Shown here piece after piece: positions 34,832 to 42,938 of a DNA stretch of 64,000 nucleotides (position 1 is the stretch's first letter; each line of letters opens with the position of its first letter). Origin of the DNA: Bacillota bacterium. Its GTDB lineage: Bacteria > Bacillota > Clostridia > DSM-8532. The translations under genes and the position numbers were made by a program. Under the pieces are notes generated by a model. It did no database searches. It had not been told where the DNA came from and was given only the letters and a program-made list of their open reading frames with translations. The stretch lies in NCBI GenBank assembly GCA_023415205.1, contig JAEZLR010000001.1, positions 62,001-126,000 on the forward strand, read 5' to 3'.

Positions 34832-36055
34832 TTATCTGGTTTTTACAGTATCCACCATGACAGCCTTACCCTCTTTATTGATGGTCAGGAACTGGCTGGT
34901 GCTGAAGCAGTGGTTTTCAGAATAGGTGTAAGTGGACATTGCTCCCTTGAAGTCTTTAATCTGTTCTAAAGCCTTGTTGATAGCTTCTTTATCGGTGGTT
35001 GTATTGGCAATCTCACAAGCTTCTTTAAAGAGCATAATGGAGTCATATACGGTAACCGCAGGCATGTCAGAGTCTGCCTTGTACTTGTCATAGTATGCCT
35101 GGGCAAAACTCTTACCTTCGTCGGTAGATACCTCAACAGTCCAGTCAGCAACTGCGTTCCAGCCGTTAGCGGAATCTCCGGCGTTTGTACGACAAACGGC
35201 GGAAGCCCAAGAAGAAGAGCCCAACAGAGGAATATCCAAACCTGTGGTTTCAATTTGCTGGCAAATAAGGGCTGCAGGCATCTGGTGAGCAATGGCAATC
35301 AATCCATCTACATCAGAATTCTGAATTTGAGTGAGAAGTGGGGTGAAGTTCTTTTCATCAAGGACGAATCCGTACAGGTTTTTCTCCGGTACTTCAATGC
35401 CTAAATCCTTTAATGCCGCAAGAGTCTGATCCTTAAGACCTGTCCCAAAGCTCTCAGTGGAATAGAGAATAGCGGGATTTTTCATTTTCAGGTTCTCGGT
35501 TGCGGCCTTGGCCAGAAGGATACCCGATTGGTCATCGGTCATACGAGCCTGCCAGACATAGGGGTTGTTCTCTAAGGGAATATTCGCTGATGAACCCCCT
35601 GCGAACATGGGAATCTGTTTCTCTAAAACGATAGGAGATACAGCGATACAGTTTGAGGAGTAGGTGGAGCCAAAGAAGGATACTACATCAGGATAATTCA
35701 TGATCTTGGTCATGGCATTTACTGATGCCTGAAGGTTATCAACCTCATCCTCAAAAACTAATTTCAGCTCTTTTCCCAGAATACCGCCATTGGCATTAAT
35801 GTGCTCTGCAGCAAGTTCAGCACCATTTTTTACATATTCGCCAACCATCTTATTGGTTCCGGTGATTGGAGCTACAACGCCAAAAGTCACGACTCCATTT
35901 AATGGAGTTGAGGGAGATGCAGAAGGCGAGGTGTCTGGCGATGAGGTGGGGGGAACACTGCTGTTGGAAGGTGTTGTAGGTGCGCTGTTGCCGCATCCAC
36001 TTAACACGGTCATTGCTACTACCAAGATTAATACGAGTAGTCTGCTTTTTCTCAT
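34832..36055 (-). CDS. ABC transporter substrate-binding lipoprotein, LivK type
   Basis: Extracytoplasmic solute-binding protein of 407 aa anchored by a lipid. The signal peptide ends in the lipobox 'LSGCGN', followed by a Ser/Thr/Pro-rich linker (about 24-52) and a two-lobed periplasmic-binding-protein fold of the type 1/LivK class ('FGVVAPITGTNKMVGEYVKN', 'AAEHINANGGILGKEL'). The ligand cannot be read, and it need not be an amino acid given the catabolic genes downstream. A strong promoter and a palindrome lie upstream. First gene of the operon. Confidence 0.92.
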   Translation of the reverse strand: MRKSRLLVLILVVAMTVLSGCGNSAPTTPSNSSVPPTSSPDTSPSASPSTPLNGVVTFGVVAPITGTNKMVGEYVKNGAELAAEHINANGGILGKELKLVFEDEVDNLQASVNAMTKIMNYPDVVSFFGSTYSSNCIAVSPIVLEKQIPMFAGGSSANIPLENNPYVWQARMTDDQSGILLAKAATENLKMKNPAILYSTESFGTGLKDQTLAALKDLGIEVPEKNLYGFVLDEKNFTPLLTQIQNSDVDGLIAIAHQMPAALICQQIETTGLDIPLLGSSSWASAVCRTNAGDSANGWNAVADWTVEVSTDEGKSFAQAYYDKYKADSDMPAVTVYDSIMLFKEACEIANTTTDKEAINKALEQIKDFKGAMSTYTYSENHCFSTSQFLTINKEGKAVMVDTVKTR

Positions 36056-36159
36056 TTTCTTCTTCCTTTCTTTTTTGTGACTTCACACATTCTATCCCAC
36101 TCAACGGTTTTACCTAATTGGCAGGGCACGGACAGTGCACTGACAAATTTAGGTATATA

Positions 36160-36171
36160 TACGACGTCGTA
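36160..36171. promoter_or_regulatory. Candidate operator palindrome downstream of the livK promoter
   Basis: TACGACGTCGTA is a perfect 12-bp palindrome located about 13-24 bases after the expected transcription start, a good position for a repressor. GntR/FCD regulators bind such short palindromes, and one is encoded at the far end of this operon. No matching copy was seen at the regulator's own promoter. Confidence 0.45.
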
Positions 36172-36190
36172 CGTCATATCCGTTAAAATT

Positions 36191-36219
36191 ATGTTAGCAA
36201 ACTGCATAGTTCTTGTCAA
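36191..36219 (-). promoter_or_regulatory. Sigma-A promoter of the catabolic operon
   Basis: On the minus strand TTGACA (36214-36219) and TAACAT (36191-36196) are exactly 17 bases apart. Transcription would start near 36184 and run through at least eleven genes to the terminator at 23741-23783. Confidence 0.75.
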
Positions 36220-36315
36220 TACATTACTTTAAGTTTTGTACAATTAAAACAACACAGCTCCCTTTTAGGGTCTTTTTCCTCCCCGTGAGCCTACAATAAA
36301 CCTTTTAGTACAGGT

Positions 36316-36346
36316 AAAAAAGCCCATAGATCTTAAATCTATGGGC
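36316..36346 (-). terminator. Rho-independent terminator of the DUF2680 gene
   Basis: GCCCATAGAT (36322-36331) pairs perfectly with ATCTATGGGC (36337-36346); on the minus strand a run of six T follows. It insulates the catabolic operon promoter from upstream transcription. Confidence 0.88.
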
Positions 36347-36393
36347 CTCCTCAATAGAGTTCTCAATGACTATCTCTCTTTTATTTTTTTGCT

Positions 36394-36852
36394 TTATGGC
36401 CTAGGAAAGCCTTTTCCATCCCAGTTTTCCAGTTTCTCCTTAGCTTTTTTCATCATTTTGTCGGCTTCTTCTTGGGTCATCTTACCATCCTTGACGAACT
36501 GGTTCGTCTGTGTTCTTAAGTCATTAAGAACCTTTTCTTTTTTCTGCTCCAAGGGGAGCTTTTGGAACTCCTTCACCTCTGCTATACGATCATCTATACG
36601 TTTCAGTATATCATTGGCCTGTTCCTTGGTGAGCTTCCCTTCCTTCAAAAGCCTCTCAACCTTTTCTTTTTTGGCTTCCAGCCTTTTTATTGGGTCTTTG
36701 CAAGCATCGGCATGGTGGTTCTGCCTATACCGATTGTGCTGCTTAGCATTGTCATTTTCATTTCTGGGTGGATCCTTAGGCATAGCAAATGCAGTGGTTC
36801 CGGTCAAGGCCAGAATAAGCGCGGCCGAAGCGAGAATTTCCTTTATTTTCAT
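36394..36852 (-). CDS. Secreted DUF2680-like protein
   Basis: Small exported protein of 152 aa. The start 'MKIKEILASAALILALTGTT' is a signal peptide with probable cleavage after 'TAFA'. The mature part is highly charged and helical, with repeated 'LTKEQANDILKRIDDRIAE' and 'MTQEEADKMMKKAKEK' units, the pattern of DUF2680/YckD-type proteins. It has no cysteine pair or enzyme motif. ATG 36852 has GGGAGG upstream. Function is unknown; the repeats suggest a coiled-coil envelope protein. Single-gene unit with its own terminator. Confidence 0.75.
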   Translation of the reverse strand: MKIKEILASAALILALTGTTAFAMPKDPPRNENDNAKQHNRYRQNHHADACKDPIKRLEAKKEKVERLLKEGKLTKEQANDILKRIDDRIAEVKEFQKLPLEQKKEKVLNDLRTQTNQFVKDGKMTQEEADKMMKKAKEKLENWDGKGFPRP

Positions 36853-36979
36853 ATCATCACCTCCCAATGTTAGTTTCCCCGATTGGTAGAATAACATAGG
36901 TGACAATATCTTAATGAGTATTCATTCATTTCTAGAGACTTTCGACGCATAGTCCCTTATGCATAAAAATGCTGGACAG

Positions 36980-37561
36980 TTAGTTAAGCTCATCCAGTGT
37001 CAATGAGAAGGGGCTCATAAAATGCTCCCAAAAATAACTTACTTCCGGGCTGTCATTTTCCTGAATCTTCTTTAAAATCGCCGATTGGGCTTTATGGAAT
37101 TCGCCATTTCCCGCCTTAATTTCCTCAATGCATTTTATGTAGGCACATAAACGGTCGGCTGCCTTGACAAGCTTTCCTTCCTCGCTTTGTTCATCATAGA
37201 AGAGAATGGACCGATAATCCTGAGTGAACTCCTCGGGAAGCAGGGTCAGAAGTTTTTCCTTGGATAGGCTTTCCAAGCCCTTATAGGCCTTTTGTATCTC
37301 AGGGTTAAAGTACTTTATGGGCGTGGGAAGGTCACCCGTCAGGGTTTCATTACTGTCATGATAAACCGCCAAAAGGGCGACCCGCTCAGGGTTAACACTC
37401 CCTCCATAGAGCTTATTCTTAATAAGCGCAAGCCCATGGGCGATCATGGCAACCTGAAGGCTGTGCTCCTGAATATTCTCCTGAGTGACGTTGCGCATAA
37501 GGCTCCATCGAAAGATATGACGCATACGGGAAAGAAAAGCAAAAAAGCTGTATTGTTCCAT
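36980..37561 (-). CDS. YfbR-like 5'-deoxynucleotidase (HD domain)
   Basis: HD-fold metal phosphohydrolase of 193 aa. H33 ('QEHSLQV'), H68-D69 ('YHDSNE') and the distal Asp in 'VKAADRL' give the divalent metal site. Sequence and length match the YfbR family, which dephosphorylates deoxynucleoside 5'-monophosphates in nucleotide salvage. GAGGG lies just before ATG 37561. The gene follows murA in the same direction but is separated from it by a terminator. Confidence 0.85.
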   Translation of the reverse strand: MEQYSFFAFLSRMRHIFRWSLMRNVTQENIQEHSLQVAMIAHGLALIKNKLYGGSVNPERVALLAVYHDSNETLTGDLPTPIKYFNPEIQKAYKGLESLSKEKLLTLLPEEFTQDYRSILFYDEQSEEGKLVKAADRLCAYIKCIEEIKAGNGEFHKAQSAILKKIQENDSPEVSYFWEHFMSPFSLTLDELN

Positions 37562-37573
37562 AATCCCTCACAT

Positions 37574-37604
37574 AAAAGGGGCATACTGCATGCAGAAATG
37601 CCCC
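37574..37604 (-). terminator. Terminator after murA
   Basis: GGGGCAT (37578-37584) pairs with ATGCCCC (37598-37604), and on the minus strand TTTTATG follows. It lies just behind the murA stop codon. Confidence 0.7.
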
Positions 37605-37619
37605 CCTTTACTCCATCCT

Positions 37620-38879
37620 TTATTGGCGTTGGATATCGGCACCAAGCCTCTGTAATTTATTCTCTATAAATTCATAGCCTCTGTCAATATGATGAATGTC
37701 CAATACCTCTGTAATACCTTTGGCGGCCAGTCCCGCAATAATCAATGCCGCCCCCGCCCTGAGATCGGTTGCTCTCACCTGGGCGCCCTGAAGATGATCA
37801 CCACCTTCAATAATGGCCGTCCTGCCATCCAGGCGGATCTGTGCCCCCATACGTTTGAGCTCATTGACATGCATAAAACGGTTTTCAAAAATGGTTTCCA
37901 CAATGACGCTGGTCCCATCTGCGAAGCATAAATAAGCCGCCAGTTGAGCCTGCATATCTGTTGGAAACCCGGGAAAGGGGTGGGTCTTAATGTCCAGCGC
38001 CAAAGGCCGCGCAATGCCCCTAACCCGAAGCTCCGAGCCCTGTTCGATCACTTCCATCCCCGATTCCCTGAGCTTGGCTGTCACAGGCTTTAAGTGCTCG
38101 GGAACCACATTGACGAGAGTGATATCCCCACCGGTCAGTGCTGCAGCCGTCATCAATGTTCCCGCTTCTATGCGGTCCGGCATGACGGTATGCTCTGCTC
38201 CGTGAACCTTCTCCACCCCATCAATAACAATGGTGTCGGTTCCGGCACCGGTAATAGAGGCCCCCATTTTTATTAAAAACGAGGCCAGATCAATGATCTC
38301 CGGCTCGGAGGCAGCATTTTCTATGACGGTCTGTCCCTGGGCAAGAACAGCCGCCGTCATCAGGTTCTCGGTTGCGCCCACACTGGGAAAATCCAAATAA
38401 ATGGTGGTTCCCTTGAGTTTTCCATCTGGACACAGGGCTTCAATGTAGCCGTGCCCATTTTCGATTTCAGCACCCATGGCCTCAAAGCCCTTTAGATGCA
38501 AATCCACAGGCCTACTTCCAATAGGGCATCCCCCCGGAAGGGCTACCTTGGCTTTTCCGGCCCTGGCCAATAATGGGCCCATGACCAAAAAAGAGGCACG
38601 AAGCTTGCTGACCAGCTCATAGTCAGCGGTGTGTCCGGTGAGGTGAGGCGTATGGATAGAGATTTTTCGGGCCCTGCCATTTACCTTGACATTAGCCCCC
38701 AGATTGGAAATGAGTTCACACATTCCCGAAACATCATCAAGACCCGGTATTTGCCTGATCAGACATTCTTCGTCAGACAGGAGACATGCAGAAATTATGG
38801 GAAGAATGGCGTTTTTTGAACTTGACACCGTAGCCGTACCAAATAAAGGCTTTCCACCGTGAATAACAAAAGCTCCCAT
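37620..38879 (-). CDS. murA: UDP-N-acetylglucosamine 1-carboxyvinyltransferase MurA
   Basis: First committed enzyme of peptidoglycan synthesis: it transfers enolpyruvate from PEP to UDP-GlcNAc. The 419-aa chain has 'SSKNAILP' (substrate lysine) and the catalytic loop 'LPGGCPIGSRPVDLH' with C118. That cysteine is the residue fosfomycin attacks, so the enzyme should be sensitive. Length and all blocks are normal. AAAGGTG precedes ATG 38879. A second MurA copy, common in Bacillota, may exist elsewhere. Confidence 0.95.
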   Translation of the reverse strand: MGAFVIHGGKPLFGTATVSSSKNAILPIISACLLSDEECLIRQIPGLDDVSGMCELISNLGANVKVNGRARKISIHTPHLTGHTADYELVSKLRASFLVMGPLLARAGKAKVALPGGCPIGSRPVDLHLKGFEAMGAEIENGHGYIEALCPDGKLKGTTIYLDFPSVGATENLMTAAVLAQGQTVIENAASEPEIIDLASFLIKMGASITGAGTDTIVIDGVEKVHGAEHTVMPDRIEAGTLMTAAALTGGDITLVNVVPEHLKPVTAKLRESGMEVIEQGSELRVRGIARPLALDIKTHPFPGFPTDMQAQLAAYLCFADGTSVIVETIFENRFMHVNELKRMGAQIRLDGRTAIIEGGDHLQGAQVRATDLRAGAALIIAGLAAKGITEVLDIHHIDRGYEFIENKLQRLGADIQRQ

Positions 38880-38967
38880 AGCCCATCACCTTTCAACCAA
38901 CGCAAATTTTTATTTTCAGCGTTAGTATTTTCGTAAGCATGGGGTTTCACACGTGGTAAAACAATCT

Positions 38968-39000
38968 TTAATGAAACTGTAATCTTCATTGTTTCATTAA
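38968..39000 (-). terminator. AT-rich stem-loop between the FN3 protein genes and murA
   Basis: TTAATGAAAC (38968-38977) and GTTTCATTAA (38991-39000) form a perfect 10-bp stem with a 13-base loop, about 30 bases behind the FN3/SLH gene. The T tract after it on the minus strand is weak, so termination is possible but not certain. Confidence 0.45.
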
Positions 39001-39032
39001 GTTTGATTACCTTTATTTGGTTTTTCAAATTT

Positions 39033-42000
39033 TTACAAATCGCCGCAAAGCCTTAAAGTACGCTCCAGCAGAACCAGGAAATCCCCGTAGGTGAGGTTTT
39101 GATCGGGACGGGTCAGGTTTAAGCCGTTTCCCTGAATAATGCCGTTTTCCAACGCAAATTTAAAAGCCTCCAGATAGGATCCGTCTACCTTGGATAAATC
39201 CTGATACCGGGACCAAACGCTGGGCATTTCAGGTTTTGGACTTTCATGGGTCTTAAAGGTATAAAGGGCCATTAACAGGCCAATGGCCTTGTCCTTTCTT
39301 ATGAGCCCCTCCGAAACTTCCGACTGTGAAGAAATAAGCTTGGCCTGTAAAGCCTTCTGTCTGTAATCCCCCTCGGTATAATCGGTGGGAACTACGTCCA
39401 GAATCAGCTTAAGGGCCATGTTCTGTGTGAGAGAAGCCATGGGGTTGTAGGTTCTTCCCTCCAGGCTTTTAAGCCTATAAACCTTTTGTATGGCATCCAG
39501 GCTCGCCTTCATGTAGGCGGGAGTACTGGGCTGGGTCTGAACACCCCATGTGGCCGCCACTACAGGGCCGGGCTTATCCAATTCACCCGCCACCAGGTTC
39601 CGACTGTAATCCAGATGGGTGGCAAGAGGATACCAGCTTTGCAGGGTCGCGCTGTAGGCCTTGATTTGACCCTGCCCGTAGGTTGAGAGTCCGGGGACGG
39701 GAAGCTCCACCCGGACAGACCGGGATAGCTTTTGAACCGGAAGGCTACCATTTTGAAGCGAGGCCTTGAAATCGGTTACAGGGGTCTTGATCTGCATCAG
39801 GGTGGAGGGTGTATATTGGCTGGCCGGTGAAGTCACATCTATCCTTAGATTTACATCACTGTTCTTCCCCTTCTGCCTGTAGTACTCATCGGTATGGAAG
39901 GTTCCGGGCCGGATCAGGAACTGGCCCCAGGGCAGCCTGACATAAAGCTCCTTTTTCAAGTCGGACAGAGCGTCAATCACCCCCGAGCCAAGATTTAGAC
40001 GAATGGCCGAGGTCTTTGACGGCGGGCTTGAAAGATCCAACTGAACCACAGGGCTGTTTTGAGATCGAATTCTTTCGGCGAGCACATGGGCTTGAGCACC
40101 CAGTGAGCTGATGATCCAGATACCGTCTTCCAGCTTAGTGGGTATGATGAGACCATCGCCCGATACAGGCTCATCCAGGTCATAGCTTCCGTCATACTCG
40201 CTTTTGCTCCTGTTGGTAATGACCATGATGGCTCTTGTGGGCTGACTTCTTAGCTTGGTCTTATCATCCAGCGCATAGAGGCGCGCATAATAACGTCGGT
40301 TGGCAATGAGATTTCCCATGGTATGGATTCCTCCCGATACCTGGGTCATTGTGGCCTGATCAAAATTGGCGTTGTCAGCAAACTCAAGGAAGTAAGAATA
40401 TCCGGGGAGAACCTCCCACACGTAGGTGATGGTTTTTTCCGTTATCCCGTCGGCACCGCTTTTGACGCCGAATCCCGTGGGAGGCGCCGGTGGCTTGTGG
40501 GCCTCAGTCTTGATCATTAGCGGGTTGCTGTATTGGGACTCCAAAACCTGTCCCCCCGCTCCTCGGCTAATGGTTTTAATCCAGAAGAAGTATACTGTAT
40601 CCGGCTCCAGATTGCCCACACGCAAAAAGGAGTTCCTTTGCATATCCTCATAGGTAACAACCTGGGTGATAGTGGCGGTTGACAGACTCTCACCCTTTCC
40701 GCCCTTGATCTCATATTCCATATCCTTGGTGAAGGTCCAGAAGAGATCCACAAAGGTATCGGCCGCCAGACCCTTAAGGTCGGTAGGTACCGTAGGTGTC
40801 ACAGGCACATCGGGTATCTGGGGCGGCGTGGTGATAATCAGGGGGTCTGAAGGGTCCGAAGCCGTCCCGTTCTGATTCTCTATGGTCACCCAGACCACAT
40901 AGGCTGTATTATGGGTCAGGCCTGTGATATCAAAGGTAAAGGACTGATCCCCATCCTCGGCCAGTGCCGGTACGGGAACCCGTTGCTGGGCAATTTCAAA
41001 GGCCTTGATATCGGCCTGTGACAAATCCGAGTAGGCAATATATTCCCCCTCACGGTTATTTCTAAGCCGTATGGCATTGAGGGCATCATTGTACTTGACC
41101 ACATGGGGAACCACGGTCCAACCCGGCAAATAATTGACGATCATGCCATTCTTTTTATTCTCATAGCCGGCGTCCCCGGGCTTAAGAAGGTCATTGTCGA
41201 TATATTCGTCATAGGTTGTGGCCTCCCAGCGCTTATTGGTGCTGTTGTAAAAGGCATACCACTTTTTATCCAGCTTCAGGGATGCGGAGGTATACTTCAC
41301 GCTGTCCTGCCCCGGCTTGATACCGAAAGGAGGGGCCGAAGGCGCGATGGGCCGATCACTTCCCTTGTCGGGTTTGGTAATGATCACCTTGACCGCCTGC
41401 TTGGAGATATAGGGCTTGGTGATCATAAAGCTGTCTCCCGGATTCTGGACCAGGAAATTCTTTTTGGCGTAAATAACAAAGTAATAGGTGGAGTTGGACT
41501 TCAATCCCGTCAGGTTATAGCGATAGCCCATAATTTCACCACTGAGCCTGTTGCGGATCTGGTTGGCCTCGCCCATGGTGAGGTCTGAGGCTATCCTGTA
41601 GTTGGTGGGAGGGTTGGCAACATCCTTGATATCCTCCATAAGATAGATATCATAGGTTACATCGGTATCGATCAATCCATCGGCCGTATAAGGAACCCGC
41701 CAGAAAATGGAGGCGCCTGTGGCGTTAAGGTAATCTTCATAGTTTAAAGGAACCGGGTCGGCATCGGCAAAGGTATCCACTATGTCCGGTGCCTGAGGCT
41801 GTTGGGGGATCTGCTCCTTTAAGGCAACCTTGTTGTTGGATCTGAACTCAATGGGCGTGCTGTTGCCCTGAACATAGGCTTTGGCATCGATTTTGAAGCT
41901 GTAAAGGTTGGGATCATCCCTCTTTACGGTAATCTGGTAGCTGTCTATCTCGGGTATCAAACGAAAGAGCTGGGCCTGGGGCTCATCATTGATGTAGCGA

Positions 42001-42914
42001 TAGAGCTCGTAATCCACCCGGGTAAAGGAATTACCCTTGACAATAGGGTTCCAGAAAAGCTTCCAGATGGTATCGCCCTCGTTGGTAAACCCCACCTTCT
42101 GAGCCTTGAGAAGGATATCGGTTTTTATGGTGACGGGGCTGATCTCCTCCAAGGTTGCACAGGCTACGTTTACATTGGGCAGGGGAACCACCTTAATGGA
42201 ATATTCCCGTCCCGGCTGGGCTGAGGTATAAATATATTCGAGCTTCTTTTCATTGGTGTTGACGGTCACAGCCGATCCGCTCTTACCAATTTCGCTGCCC
42301 ACAATGTCCGGAATGGGTGGCGGCTGGGTGAAGCCCTTGGTATCGGAAATCAGGATGCGGTAATTGATACGGCCCGTTGTATCCCATACATCGTCCCATT
42401 TGATCTTAATATTGTTGGTGCCCGGGACGAGTTCCAGGGAAACATGAAGACCTGTCAGGAACTTGGCCGGATTGGACTTTTGAGATACCACAGTATACTG
42501 ACCGGTGGGCATAATATTGACTTTATACGAAGCCTTAACATAGGACTCGTAGATGGTTCCGTTTTTAATCGTCTCCGGGTTGTAGGCAGTAAAATCATAG
42601 AAGGTAGCCCCGCCGGGAAGGGATATCTGAATGGCATCGGGGACCACCCTGCCCGTTCCCGAGGAAATTTCATTCATGCCAAGATGAATGTAGGTCTCGT
42701 CGGCAGTTCCTGGAAAGCTCATGGCATCCCATTGAACCTGGGCATACCATTCACTGGTATTGGCATTCTGAATATATCCGATATCCGTAACACGATTGCG
42801 CGAAGGAGGCTGCAAAACCGTAGGCTCAGCAGATAGGACCCGGCTGGGAAGAAGCCCCGTCAATAAGGTAACCAATACAAATAGTGCAACGATTTTATAG
42901 ACTGTCCGCTTCAT
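39033..42914 (-). CDS. Large secreted fibronectin-III-like protein with C-terminal SLH-like region
   Basis: Exported protein of about 1293 aa. The signal peptide ends at 'PSRVLSAEP'. Several degenerate FN3-like modules follow, each closing with a pattern such as 'LTGLKSNSTYYFVIYAKK', 'ITGLTHNTAYVVWVTIEN' or 'VGNLEPDTVYFFWIKTIS'. A beta-rich module of about 150 residues around 'LYVRLPWGQFLIRPGTFH' is shared with the upstream paralogue. The last 110 residues look like S-layer homology repeats ('FALENGIIQGNGLN', 'LTYGDFLVLLERTLRL'), suggesting attachment to wall polymer. No catalytic domain or LPXTG is seen. Start 42914 lies eleven bases after GAGGAG. It is probably co-transcribed with the preceding gene; role unknown. 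Confidence 0.8.
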   Translation of the reverse strand: MKRTVYKIVALFVLVTLLTGLLPSRVLSAEPTVLQPPSRNRVTDIGYIQNANTSEWYAQVQWDAMSFPGTADETYIHLGMNEISSGTGRVVPDAIQISLPGGATFYDFTAYNPETIKNGTIYESYVKASYKVNIMPTGQYTVVSQKSNPAKFLTGLHVSLELVPGTNNIKIKWDDVWDTTGRINYRILISDTKGFTQPPPIPDIVGSEIGKSGSAVTVNTNEKKLEYIYTSAQPGREYSIKVVPLPNVNVACATLEEISPVTIKTDILLKAQKVGFTNEGDTIWKLFWNPIVKGNSFTRVDYELYRYINDEPQAQLFRLIPEIDSYQITVKRDDPNLYSFKIDAKAYVQGNSTPIEFRSNNKVALKEQIPQQPQAPDIVDTFADADPVPLNYEDYLNATGASIFWRVPYTADGLIDTDVTYDIYLMEDIKDVANPPTNYRIASDLTMGEANQIRNRLSGEIMGYRYNLTGLKSNSTYYFVIYAKKNFLVQNPGDSFMITKPYISKQAVKVIITKPDKGSDRPIAPSAPPFGIKPGQDSVKYTSASLKLDKKWYAFYNSTNKRWEATTYDEYIDNDLLKPGDAGYENKKNGMIVNYLPGWTVVPHVVKYNDALNAIRLRNNREGEYIAYSDLSQADIKAFEIAQQRVPVPALAEDGDQSFTFDITGLTHNTAYVVWVTIENQNGTASDPSDPLIITTPPQIPDVPVTPTVPTDLKGLAADTFVDLFWTFTKDMEYEIKGGKGESLSTATITQVVTYEDMQRNSFLRVGNLEPDTVYFFWIKTISRGAGGQVLESQYSNPLMIKTEAHKPPAPPTGFGVKSGADGITEKTITYVWEVLPGYSYFLEFADNANFDQATMTQVSGGIHTMGNLIANRRYYARLYALDDKTKLRSQPTRAIMVITNRSKSEYDGSYDLDEPVSGDGLIIPTKLEDGIWIISSLGAQAHVLAERIRSQNSPVVQLDLSSPPSKTSAIRLNLGSGVIDALSDLKKELYVRLPWGQFLIRPGTFHTDEYYRQKGKNSDVNLRIDVTSPASQYTPSTLMQIKTPVTDFKASLQNGSLPVQKLSRSVRVELPVPGLSTYGQGQIKAYSATLQSWYPLATHLDYSRNLVAGELDKPGPVVAATWGVQTQPSTPAYMKASLDAIQKVYRLKSLEGRTYNPMASLTQNMALKLILDVVPTDYTEGDYRQKALQAKLISSQSEVSEGLIRKDKAIGLLMALYTFKTHESPKPEMPSVWSRYQDLSKVDGSYLEAFKFALENGIIQGNGLNLTRPDQNLTYGDFLVLLERTLRLCGDL

Positions 42915-42938
42915 AGGGCGTTTCACTCCTCAAGATCC

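Noticed and set aside
31016..36055. The liv-type transporter as a simple branched-chain amino acid importer
   Set aside because: It shares one operon with polyol and glycerate enzymes and overlaps the hydroxyacid dehydrogenase gene, so another substrate is more likely; this remains unproven.
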